Below, piece by piece: positions 14,768 to 23,050 of a stretch of DNA of 28,010 bases. Position 1 is the stretch's first letter. The number at the start of each line of letters is the position of its first letter. The DNA is from JALYUA01 sp038239305 (GTDB lineage Bacteria; Acidobacteriota; Thermoanaerobaculia; UBA5066; Gp7-AA6). The position numbers were made by a program, and so were the translations under genes. The stretch spans positions 1-28,010 of the forward strand of contig JBBSEW010000053.1 of the NCBI GenBank assembly GCA_038239305.1, written 5' to 3'. The notes below the pieces were generated by a model, which was given only the letters and a program-made list of their open reading frames with translations, was not told where the DNA came from and searched no databases.

Positions 14768-15466
14768 CGGCTTCTTCTCCCCCACCGTTCGCCTCTCGAT
14801 ACGTTTTTCCCGCGGTGCGACGACGAGCCGCTGCACGAAGACGCCCGGGGTGTGGACGCACTCCGGATCGAGTTCGCCCACTTCCACGAGTTCCTCGACT
14901 TCCGCAATCGAGATCCGGCCTGCCGTGGCCGCCATCGGGTTGAAGTTGCGGGCCGCCTTCCGGTACACGAGATTGCCGAGGCGGTCCCCTTTCCAGGCGG
15001 CGACAAGGGAGAAGTCCCCCACGATCCCCCGCTCGAGGATGTGGTCGCGGCCGTCGAACTCGCGGACGTCTTTCCCTTCCGCGACGAGGGTTCCGACTCC
15101 CGTCGGCGTGTAGAAGGCGGGAATGCCCGCCCCGCCGGCCCGCATGCGCTCGGCGAGCGTTCCCTGCGGAACGAGCTCGACCTCCAGCTCCTTCGAGAGG
15201 AATTGCCGCTCGAACTCCGCGTTCTCGCCGACGTAGGACGAGACCATCTTTCGGATCTGCCGGTTCGCGAGCAGGAGCCCGAGCCCCCAGCCGTCGACGC
15301 CGCAATTGTTCGAGACGGCGGTCAGGTTCCGAACCCCCTTGCGCAGGATCGCGGCGATCAGGTTCTCCGGGATGCCGCACAGGCCGAAACCGCCCACGAC
15401 GAGCATCGCGCCATCGAAGACGTCGGAGACGGCGTCATCGGCGCTCGGGACGACTTTGTCGATCAT
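14765..15466 (-). CDS. scoA: 3-oxoacid CoA-transferase, subunit A
   Basis: This is the 233-residue alpha subunit of the class I CoA-transferase. Its hallmarks are GAMLVVGGFGLCGIPENLI near residue 20, which contains the family's G-G-F-G-x-x-G-x-P oxyanion/CoA-binding loop, then SNNCGVDGWGLGLLL, SSYVGENAEFERQFL, GGAGIPAFYTPTGVGT and GDFSLVAAWKGDRLGNLVYRK. The end (HTPGVFVQRLVV) is also typical. It forms the enzyme with the B subunit encoded downstream. ATG 15466 is 10 bp after the methyltransferase stop. The stop codon lies within the inverted heptamer steps of the spacer. Call sure, apart from the natural substrate. Confidence 0.93.
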   Translation of the reverse strand: MIDKVVPSADDAVSDVFDGAMLVVGGFGLCGIPENLIAAILRKGVRNLTAVSNNCGVDGWGLGLLLANRQIRKMVSSYVGENAEFERQFLSKELEVELVPQGTLAERMRAGGAGIPAFYTPTGVGTLVAEGKDVREFDGRDHILERGIVGDFSLVAAWKGDRLGNLVYRKAARNFNPMAATAGRISIAEVEELVEVGELDPECVHTPGVFVQRLVVAPREKRIERRTVGEKKP

Positions 15467-15476
15467 CGCCCATCGA

Positions 15477-16681
15477 TCATAAGCGGAGAGGGGCGGGCCC
15501 GCGCCGCGCGGTCGCGAGAAACTCGACGACGTCGAGATCCGGAGAGGCCCCGTGGATTGCCGCGAGACGGGCGAGCTTCGCGGCGCCGCCCGGCGAAGCC
15601 GCGAACCGGACGACGTCGATCGCGGGAGCGGCAAAATCGCAGGCCTCGAACAGATCCGTGAGCGTCCGGCGCGTGAAAAAACGCACGTGGGTCCCCGACA
15701 GGATCGAATAGGGAACGTAGTCGAACCGGCCCTCGATCAGGTCCGCGACCACGGACCAGTGCCCCACGTTCGGCACGGATGCGACGACGGCCCCGCGCTC
15801 CGTCAACCAGGGCCGGACCCTCACGAGCGCCGCCGCGGGATCGTCGAGGTGCTCGAGGACGTCGCCGAAGAGAACCGCGTCGAACCGTCCCGGGAACTCT
15901 TCGCGGACGTCCTCCAGCGAGAAAGGCAGCACACGGTCGTACGCCCGGGCGGCCACCGCCGCATCGCCGGCGTCCGGCTCGATACCCACGATCTCCGTGA
16001 CGCCGGCCTCCCGGAGAGCCGCCGCCGTCGCTCCGTGCGAGCAGCCGACGTCGAGCACGCAACGGGAGCCCTCGGGAATCCGCGAGGCGAGGTCCTCCCG
16101 CGACTGCCCGTCCATCACGCCGTAGCGATGGACGTATGCCCGCGGCTCGATGAGTACGCGGCCGCCCCGCTCCGAGATCTGCCGGATCGCCTCGTCGAGA
16201 GGAAGGTCGGCGGGAAGCGAGGCGAGCGCCGGGCGGCGCACCGCGTACACGGAAGCCGTGAGAATGCCGGAGCCGTCCCGCGGCGACGCTCCATCCGCCG
16301 CGATCGCGCCAGCGGCCTCGTCGAGCAGGGAAGGCGTGTGGTACGCAAACGGAGGATCCCGCCGCGCGTCCTCACTCTCGGGCTCGTTCGAGACCGCCAC
16401 CACCGCGTCGGCGCCTTGCCGATCGAGCGTTTCGAGCAGCCGCTCTGCCGCGATCGGGGGAAGGTAGGCCTCGGAATCCGCCTGGACGAGAACGCAGGCG
16501 CTCGTTCCGGCCGCATCCCGGCAGGCCGGCCGGACGCCCGGGAGCTCGACGCGAGTCCGCGCGGGAAGCGCGCGCGCGTACCGCCGGGCGAGCCGCCACG
16601 CCCAGGCGGACTCCGCGGAAAACCGCGGGACGCCGCCGACGACGAGATCGAATTCGGGAAGGGAGGAGGGAAAGCCCGTCC

Positions 16682-16685
<4 letters not shown>
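15477..16685 (-). CDS. Two-domain protein: nucleotidyl/glycosyltransferase-like N-terminus plus SAM methyltransferase
   Basis: The protein has about 402 residues if read from CTG 16685. The C-terminal half is a class I SAM-dependent methyltransferase: SAM-binding VLDVGCSHGATAAAL (from V210), IVGIEPD, FDAVLFGDVLEHLDDP and SVPNVGHWSVVADLI, then SGTHVRFFTRRTLTDLF. This pattern resembles methyltransferases of glycan biosynthesis. The N-terminal 190 residues contain CVLVQADSEAYLPP, LLETLDRQGADAVVAVSNEPE, a Y-H-T motif, and ASVYAVRRPAL, reminiscent of cytidylyl- or GT-A-type nucleotide-sugar folds, but I do not recognise the family. No ATG, GTG or TTG opens the frame near the thiolase stop. CTG 16685, overlapping it as CTGA, is the best start; the first GTG downstream is about 95 residues in and would cut the N-domain. 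Its target is unknown. Confidence 0.75.
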
Positions 16686-17863
<1,178 letters not shown>

Positions 17864-17879
17864 AGGAACGATTCTAACT

Positions 17880-17904
17880 GCGGGAACGGCAGGGAGATTC
17901 CCGC
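17880..17904. promoter_or_regulatory. Inverted repeat in the thiolase/ruvX divergent region
   Basis: GCGGGAA (17880-17886) and TTCCCGC (17898-17904) form a perfect 7-bp inverted repeat with an 11-bp spacer. It sits in the middle of the 87-bp gap between the divergent thiolase and ruvX starts. Arm length and spacing would suit a dimeric repressor contacting both promoters. No regulator gene lies nearby, and a chance palindrome in GC-rich DNA is possible. Confidence 0.3.
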
Positions 17905-17950
17905 CCTCGCCCCCCGAAATCCCGTCTCCGATCACCTATGATTCCGCCGC

Positions 17951-18352
17951 ATGCGCATCCTGGCCGTGGACTTCGGCGAAAAGCGGATCGGTCTGGCGAC
18001 GTCCGATGCGTCGGCCGTTCTGGCGACCGCCCGGCGGACGATCGCGCGACGCGATGACGACGCGGCCATCGACGAGATCCTCGCCTTCAGCGCCGAGGAG
18101 GAGATCGCAATGATCCTGCTCGGCATCCCCCGGTCGCCGGAAGGGAACGAGAGCCCGTTCGCCGCTCGGATCCGTTCGTTCGCGCGGAAGCTGGAGGCCC
18201 GGACGGGCCTGCCGGTCCGATTTCACGAGGAAACCCTCACATCCAACGAGGCCGCCCGGCGCCTGCCGCCCGGCGCCCCGCGGGAGGCCGTGGACCGCAT
18301 GGCGGCGGCCGTCCTGCTGGAGGATTACCTGGCGCACGAGGGATCCCGTTGA
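17951..18352 (+). CDS. ruvX: Putative pre-16S rRNA nuclease / Holliday junction resolvase-like YqgF
   Basis: This 133-residue RNase H-fold protein of the YqgF/RuvX family is involved in 16S rRNA 5'-end maturation and was once proposed as a Holliday junction resolvase. Motifs in order are the Asp-containing first strand ILAVDFGEKRIGLATSD, MILLGIPRSPEGNES, VRFHEETLTSNEAARRL with the conserved Glu, and DRMAAAVLLEDYL with the final Asp. Length is usual. The TGA overlaps the TTG start of mltG as TTGA. The ruvX-mltG pairing is common in bacteria and supports both calls. Confidence 0.92.
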   Translation: MRILAVDFGEKRIGLATSDASAVLATARRTIARRDDDAAIDEILAFSAEEEIAMILLGIPRSPEGNESPFAARIRSFARKLEARTGLPVRFHEETLTSNEAARRLPPGAPREAVDRMAAAVLLEDYLAHEGSR

Positions 18353-19440
18353 GCGCCGGGCGCCGCTTTCTCGGTCTGGTCCTCCTCCTCATCCTGGTCG
18401 GGATCGCGGGCCTGGGGTTCGTCTATTACCGGCTCCAGCATCCGTCCCGTTCTTCCGCCCCCGCGGGCAAGGCGAAAATCCTCTTCGCGGCCGGCACGTC
18501 GACCGCCCGCATCTTCCAGCGGCTCGAGAAAGAAGGGGTCGTCCAGGACGCGCGACTCGCCGAGATCTATTACCGCCTCTACCGCTCCGGCACTCCGCTG
18601 CAGGCCGGTGAGTACGAGTTCGACCGGCCCATGCCGATTGACGAGATCATCAATCACATGGGGCGCGGCGAGGTCGTCCAGTACCCGATCGTCGTCCCGG
18701 AGGGTCTCACCGCGGAAGAGACGTTCGAGCTCTTCTGGAGCAAGGGCATCGGCGGCCCGGAGGCCTTCCAGAAGGAGCTCACCAACACGGAGCTCCTTCC
18801 GGGCCTGACGACGGGCGTCAACGACCTCGAGGGTTTTCTCTTTCCGGACACGTACATCGTGACGCGATCGACGTCGGCACGGCAGATCGTGGACCGGATG
18901 GTGAATCTCTTCCGCAAGAACTTCAGCTCCGAGATGCGCGACAAGGGGAAGGCGCTCGGCCTGACCGTCCGCCAGACGGTGACGCTCGCCTCCATCATCG
19001 AGAAAGAGACCGCTCTGAAGCAGGAGGGTCCGCTCATCGCATCGGTGTACCTGAACCGGCTCAAGCGCGGAATGCGGCTTCAGGCGGATCCCACGGTGGA
19101 ATACGCCATGAAGCGCGACGGCACCTGGAAGGGCATGCTCCATCGCTCGGATTACGGCTACGAGTCGCCCTTCAATACCTACGTCGTGGATGGTCTTCCT
19201 CCGGGCCCCATCTGCAATCCGGGGCTCTCGGCGCTGCGGGCGGCGGTTTCGCCGGCGAAGACCGACTACCTCTACTTCGTGGCGGATGCGACGGGAGGGC
19301 ATGCCTTCACCCGCACCTTCGAGGAGCACCTGCAGGCGATCTCCGCGGCGCACCGGCTGCGGGCGGCAACCTCCGAGGCGCCCCCCGACGAGCCTCCACC
19401 ACCCGCGCCACCCGCGCCGACGCCGGCCCGCTCCTCCTGA
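18349..19440 (+). CDS. mltG: Endolytic murein transglycosylase MltG
   Basis: This 363-residue single-pass membrane protein cleaves nascent peptidoglycan strands and so ends their elongation. An N-terminal membrane helix (FLGLVLLLILVGIAGLGFVYY) leads to a LysM-like region (FAAGTSTARIFQRLEKEGVV) and YRLYRSGTPLQAGEYEF. The YceG catalytic domain follows, with IVVPEGLTAEETFELF, LEGFLFPDTY, catalytic E218 in LASIIEKET, ASVYLNRLKRGMRLQADPTVEYA, SPFNTYVVDGLPPGPICNPG and YFVADATGGHAFT. The Pro/Ala-rich tail after residue 335 is extra to the family. The TTG start at 18349 gives the overlap with ruvX, and its membrane segment begins right after it, so the start is credible. Confidence 0.95.
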   Translation: MSAGRRFLGLVLLLILVGIAGLGFVYYRLQHPSRSSAPAGKAKILFAAGTSTARIFQRLEKEGVVQDARLAEIYYRLYRSGTPLQAGEYEFDRPMPIDEIINHMGRGEVVQYPIVVPEGLTAEETFELFWSKGIGGPEAFQKELTNTELLPGLTTGVNDLEGFLFPDTYIVTRSTSARQIVDRMVNLFRKNFSSEMRDKGKALGLTVRQTVTLASIIEKETALKQEGPLIASVYLNRLKRGMRLQADPTVEYAMKRDGTWKGMLHRSDYGYESPFNTYVVDGLPPGPICNPGLSALRAAVSPAKTDYLYFVADATGGHAFTRTFEEHLQAISAAHRLRAATSEAPPDEPPPPAPPAPTPARSS

Positions 19441-19542
19441 TCGCCCGGACGACTCACCTTGACCGGCGCGCGGGCGCAGCCCACAATCGCCGGGACGAAC
19501 GATCGCCGATGACATTTCTCCCGGGTGCTTCGTGAGCCGCGC

Positions 19543-21387
19543 ATGACGACCGGCGAAAACCTGCCCCGCCGGTTCGGCCCCTACCTGCTGACCGCTCTGC
19601 TCGGTGAGGACGCTCTCGGCCGGGTCTATCGAGCCCTCCGTCTCGCAGGCGAGCGCGGGTTCGCGCGGGTGCGCATCTTCGACAGCCCCGAGATCTCGGA
19701 GGATGCGCTCCTGGATGCGATCCAGGAAAACGGCGAGATCCATACGTTCCTGAAAAACCCGGCGATCGCCCGCGGGGTCAACCTCGATGCCGTCGACGGG
19801 ACGCCTTTCCTCGCCTGGAACGAGGAGAGCGGACGCACGCTCGACGTCCTCCTCGCGCGGGCGCGGGAGAGAAGGCAGAGCATTCCGTACGAGCACGCGC
19901 TGCTGATCGTGGAGAAGGTCGCGACGGGTCTGGACCACGCCTACAACACGACGATCGACGGAGAACGGACACTGCACGGCCTCGTGTGGCCCGGGTTCGT
20001 GTCGATCTCGGATGATGGCGAGACCCGATTGACCGGGTTCGGTCTGTCGTCGGGGCTTCTCCCCTCTCTCGGCCGCCCGGGATTCGCGCGCGAGGTCGCC
20101 CCGTACCTGGCGCCGGAGGAGCGCGCCCAGGGAAAACCCGGAAAGAACTCCGACGTGTACTCGGTCGGCGTGATCCTGTTCGAGCTCCTCGCCGGACGAC
20201 TCCCGAACCCGGGGGACCCTCTCACGGATCTCAAGACCGTGCAGCGGGAGGGAGTGCCGATGGCCCCGGAGGCGTCGGCCGTGCTGCGCATGTGTCTCGG
20301 TTCCGCGGAAGCGCGATTTCAGTCGAGCGGCGAGATGCGCCGCGAGCTGGGGAAGCTCCTTTTCTCCGGTCCGTACTCGCCCTCGACCTTCAACCTCGCC
20401 TTCTTTTTGAACTCCCTGTTCGGCCCCGACATCGAGGAAGAGAATCGCGCGCGCGCGAGGGACTCGTCGCTCGATCCGTCGGGCGCGGCCGCTTCTCCTG
20501 CCCCGGCCGCCCCGGCCGCTGCGCCCTCCCTCGGAGGCTCATCCGCCCGCAGTCGGCCGCTGCCGCCCGCGTCCGCGGGGGACCGCGCGCCCGCCTCTCG
20601 ATTGGCTCCGACCCCGCCGGTGAAGATCCGGCGACCGCCGTTTGTTCTGGGAGGCGTGCTCCTCGCGGTCGCGGCCGCCCTCGGAGGCGGATACGTCCTG
20701 CTCCGGCGGCCGGCGGCTCCCGCTTCGGCGCCCGTTACGCCGACCCGGCTGCCGACCGCGGCGCCCACCGCCGTCCCGGTTCCCACGCCGGCCGGCCCCA
20801 CCACGGCGATGACCGATGCGCAGTTCAAGGACGAAGTCGCGCGCCGCCTCACGCAGGAGCTCCGGAAGATGGAGCTCGAGATGAAACGCGCCGCGCCTGC
20901 GGCGGCCGCGGCTTCCGAGGCCAATCGGGCGAGAGGCGCCGCGGCCGGCGCGCCGCGCACGGAAGCTCCGGTTCCCGCTCCCCTCTCCTCGGAGACGGCC
21001 GAGTCGCCCGGCCCCCCGGCCGCCCGCGTTCCCCCTCCCGAGCCGACCGCCGAGCCCGAGCGAGAAGCGCCCCCGACCGCGCCCCCGCCTTCCCTGGCCG
21101 CGGCCCTTCCGGCGAGTGAAGCCACGACTCCGCCCCGGATCCGGAAAGTCGTCAAGCCCGTGTACCCGCCCTTCGCCCTGCACGCGAGGATCCGAGGCAT
21201 CGTCCTCCTGCGCGTGCTCGTGTCCGAGCGGGGCCAGCCCCTCGACATACAGGTCGTCAAGGGGGTCGGTGGCGGGCTCACCGAGAGCGCAGTAGCGGCC
21301 GTCCGATCCTGGCAATTCGACCCCGCGATCCGGGGCGGAGTGCCGGTGCGGGACACGTTGACGATACCGATTCCGTTCGAGCCGTAA
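19543..21387 (+). CDS. Catalytically dead protein-kinase-like domain fused to a TonB C-terminal domain
   Basis: The protein has 614 residues from ATG 19543; a GTG at 19525 would add six. Residues 11-280 follow the Hanks-type kinase layout: FGPYLLTALLGEDALGRVYRA, a hinge-like FLAWNEESGRTLDVLL, PYLAPEERAQGKPGKNSDVYSVGVILFELLAGRLP. The catalytic residues are gone: the VAxK lysine position reads A-R-V-R, the HRD motif is H145-G-L, and the DFG motif is G165-F-G. It is therefore a pseudokinase. A Pro/Ala linker leads to a membrane helix (367-386), then a long Pro/Ala/Glu-rich periplasmic stalk. The last part, from about residue 530, is a TonB C-terminal domain (KPVYPPFALHARIRGIVLLRVLV, SAVAAVRSWQFDPA). 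The topology implies a cytoplasmic pseudokinase signalling to, or being sensed with, a periplasmic TonB-like module. Partner and role are unknown. Confidence 0.85.
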   Translation: MTTGENLPRRFGPYLLTALLGEDALGRVYRALRLAGERGFARVRIFDSPEISEDALLDAIQENGEIHTFLKNPAIARGVNLDAVDGTPFLAWNEESGRTLDVLLARARERRQSIPYEHALLIVEKVATGLDHAYNTTIDGERTLHGLVWPGFVSISDDGETRLTGFGLSSGLLPSLGRPGFAREVAPYLAPEERAQGKPGKNSDVYSVGVILFELLAGRLPNPGDPLTDLKTVQREGVPMAPEASAVLRMCLGSAEARFQSSGEMRRELGKLLFSGPYSPSTFNLAFFLNSLFGPDIEEENRARARDSSLDPSGAAASPAPAAPAAAPSLGGSSARSRPLPPASAGDRAPASRLAPTPPVKIRRPPFVLGGVLLAVAAALGGGYVLLRRPAAPASAPVTPTRLPTAAPTAVPVPTPAGPTTAMTDAQFKDEVARRLTQELRKMELEMKRAAPAAAAASEANRARGAAAGAPRTEAPVPAPLSSETAESPGPPAARVPPPEPTAEPEREAPPTAPPPSLAAALPASEATTPPRIRKVVKPVYPPFALHARIRGIVLLRVLVSERGQPLDIQVVKGVGGGLTESAVAAVRSWQFDPAIRGGVPVRDTLTIPIPFEP

Positions 21388-21848
21388 CGAACTGAAAAAC
21401 GACGCCCGCTTAATTGCCAATCTCGCGGTCTCGCGATCTGGTTATCTCGCGATCAATCGATTCATCGAACTATCGGTCATCGGAAGATCAGACGACCGGC
21501 CGTGCGATCCTCCCGTCGAACGGTTTGTTCCGAGGCGACCAGCCTGACTCAATTGCCGATCGGGTGATCGGGTGATCAATCCGGGAATCGGGTGATCCGA
21601 CGATCGGCTGGAGCTGACCAGGTCGGGTTCCTGATCTTCCGATAAATCGATAGTTCGATTGATCGCGAGATCGCGAGATCGCGAGATCGCGAGATTCATC
21701 TGAGTCCCCCGCCCCCTCACCCCGCCCTCTCCCGCCGGGAGAGGGGGAAGAGGGAATCGGATGATCGGGTGGTTCACTCGATTCCCCGATAGTTCGATTG
21801 GAAGATCGATCGCGAGATCGTGAGATCACGAGATCGCGAGATCTTTCC
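21388..21848. repeat. Gene-free composite repeat region (8-bp arrays and REP-like palindrome)
   Basis: This 461-bp gap between convergent genes is filled with repeats. Steps of tctcgcga occur from 21421 to 21468, and cgggtgat steps at 21561-21576 with another at 21589. The inverse octamer tcgcgaga appears four times at 21663-21694, and four inverse steps lie at 21810-21841. A 14-bp direct repeat (cgatagttcgattg) at 21648 and 21787 precedes each of the two inverse arrays. A ccccctcacccc segment and a 9-bp stem palindrome (21725-21733 with 21737-21745) form the inverted counterpart of the element at 11374-11413. No credible gene or terminator with a T-run was seen. Confidence 0.85.
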
Positions 21849-23042
21849 TCAGTGCCCCACTCCTCCCCCATAGTTGATCGTCTTGATCTTGGGGAAGAGC
21901 GTCTTGAGAAAATCTTCCATCACCTTGTCTTCGAGCCACGTGACCTCGGTGCCGTCGATGAAATAGGTCGGGGTCGAGTTGACTCCGAGCCGGTAGCCTT
22001 CTTCGATCTCGTGGCGGATGTGCTGGAAGCTCCCATCCTGAAGGTAGCAGGCGAGGAAATCGGCGGCGTTGATTCCCTCTGCCTCGGCCGTCGTGACGCC
22101 GAGCTCGTCGATTCCGGACACCGTCATCGACTCCTGGCGCGCATAGACCTGTTCCTTGAATTTGAACATGGGAGCCGCGCCGGCGCCTTTGAAGATGCAG
22201 TCCGCGGCGGAAGCGGCTTTCATCGACCAGACGTGGCCGAACCATAGCGGGAAGAACTTGTAGTGGCGCCGCGCGTTGACGATCCCCGCGTTCGCCTCCA
22301 GAAGACGATCCATCTGCAGGCCCCGCATCTTGCAGTACCCGCACTCCATATCCGCGAACTCCACGATGTTGACCGACGCGTTGGCCGGGCCGCTCGCGCG
22401 GTTCAACGAGAGATCGATCCGCCGCCGGCGATCCTCCCGCGGGTCCATCTGGAAGTCCCACATCGGGCCCTGGAGATACGTCTTGCCGTCGGCGGAAATG
22501 TAGCCGGGCAGCCGCACCGGTCCGTAACCCGTCTCGATCGTCATCGCCATGCCCTTGTACATGCCGGCGTCGCGGTCCGGAACGAGGACCAGGCGCACGG
22601 TCGTCCGGAAGAGCTCATTGAACTTCTGCTGGAGCCACGAGAGATCGGCGGCCGAGCGAACGGGGCGCGGCGCGGGGTTGGCGAGCGGCGGGTCTCCGCC
22701 GAAAAACCACTTGCCGTCGTCGGAGACGAAGACCACCTTGTCGACATTCAGCTTGTCGTACCGCCCTTTCCGGCGGACCTTCCATCCCTGCATGCCGGAA
22801 ATCCGGTCCGGCGCCTTCTCGACCGTCACTTTCGACTCCGGGTCGAACGGCAGAAACTTCGCGGCGTAGGCCTGCACCGCGGCCGCATCGACAGAGGCGG
22901 AAGGCGAGCCGGAGGCAGCCGCGGAAGCTCCCGCGGTTTTTGCCGTGCCCGTCTTCGCCGAAGACTTGCTCGTCTGCCCGAGCGCCGAAGCCGCCAGGGC
23001 CGCCAAGGCGGTTGCGGTCGCCAGAATTCGTCTCGTCGTCAT
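21849..23042 (-). CDS. Secreted DsbA/thioredoxin-fold protein with N-terminal extra domain (CGYC)
   Basis: This 397-residue exported protein has a signal peptide (TRRILATATALAALAASALG), a Ser/Ala-rich linker, an unrecognised domain of about 170 residues, and a C-terminal DsbA-like thioredoxin domain. That domain has ASVNIVEFADMECGYCKM with C234/C237, a helical insert, and the cis-proline loop NSTPTYFIDGTEV. It therefore probably acts as a periplasmic thiol-disulfide oxidoreductase. Its N-terminal part shares layout with the 394-residue protein encoded at 25117-26301 (SADGxxxLxG then the Cys motif), so they look like paralogues. It lies 8 bp after the phosphodiesterase gene; a GAGGAG ribosome-binding site overlapping that gene's stop supports ATG 23042. 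Redox direction and client are unknown. Confidence 0.85.
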   Translation of the reverse strand: MTTRRILATATALAALAASALGQTSKSSAKTGTAKTAGASAAASGSPSASVDAAAVQAYAAKFLPFDPESKVTVEKAPDRISGMQGWKVRRKGRYDKLNVDKVVFVSDDGKWFFGGDPPLANPAPRPVRSAADLSWLQQKFNELFRTTVRLVLVPDRDAGMYKGMAMTIETGYGPVRLPGYISADGKTYLQGPMWDFQMDPREDRRRRIDLSLNRASGPANASVNIVEFADMECGYCKMRGLQMDRLLEANAGIVNARRHYKFFPLWFGHVWSMKAASAADCIFKGAGAAPMFKFKEQVYARQESMTVSGIDELGVTTAEAEGINAADFLACYLQDGSFQHIRHEIEEGYRLGVNSTPTYFIDGTEVTWLEDKVMEDFLKTLFPKIKTINYGGGVGH

Positions 23043-23050
23043 GTGTCTCC

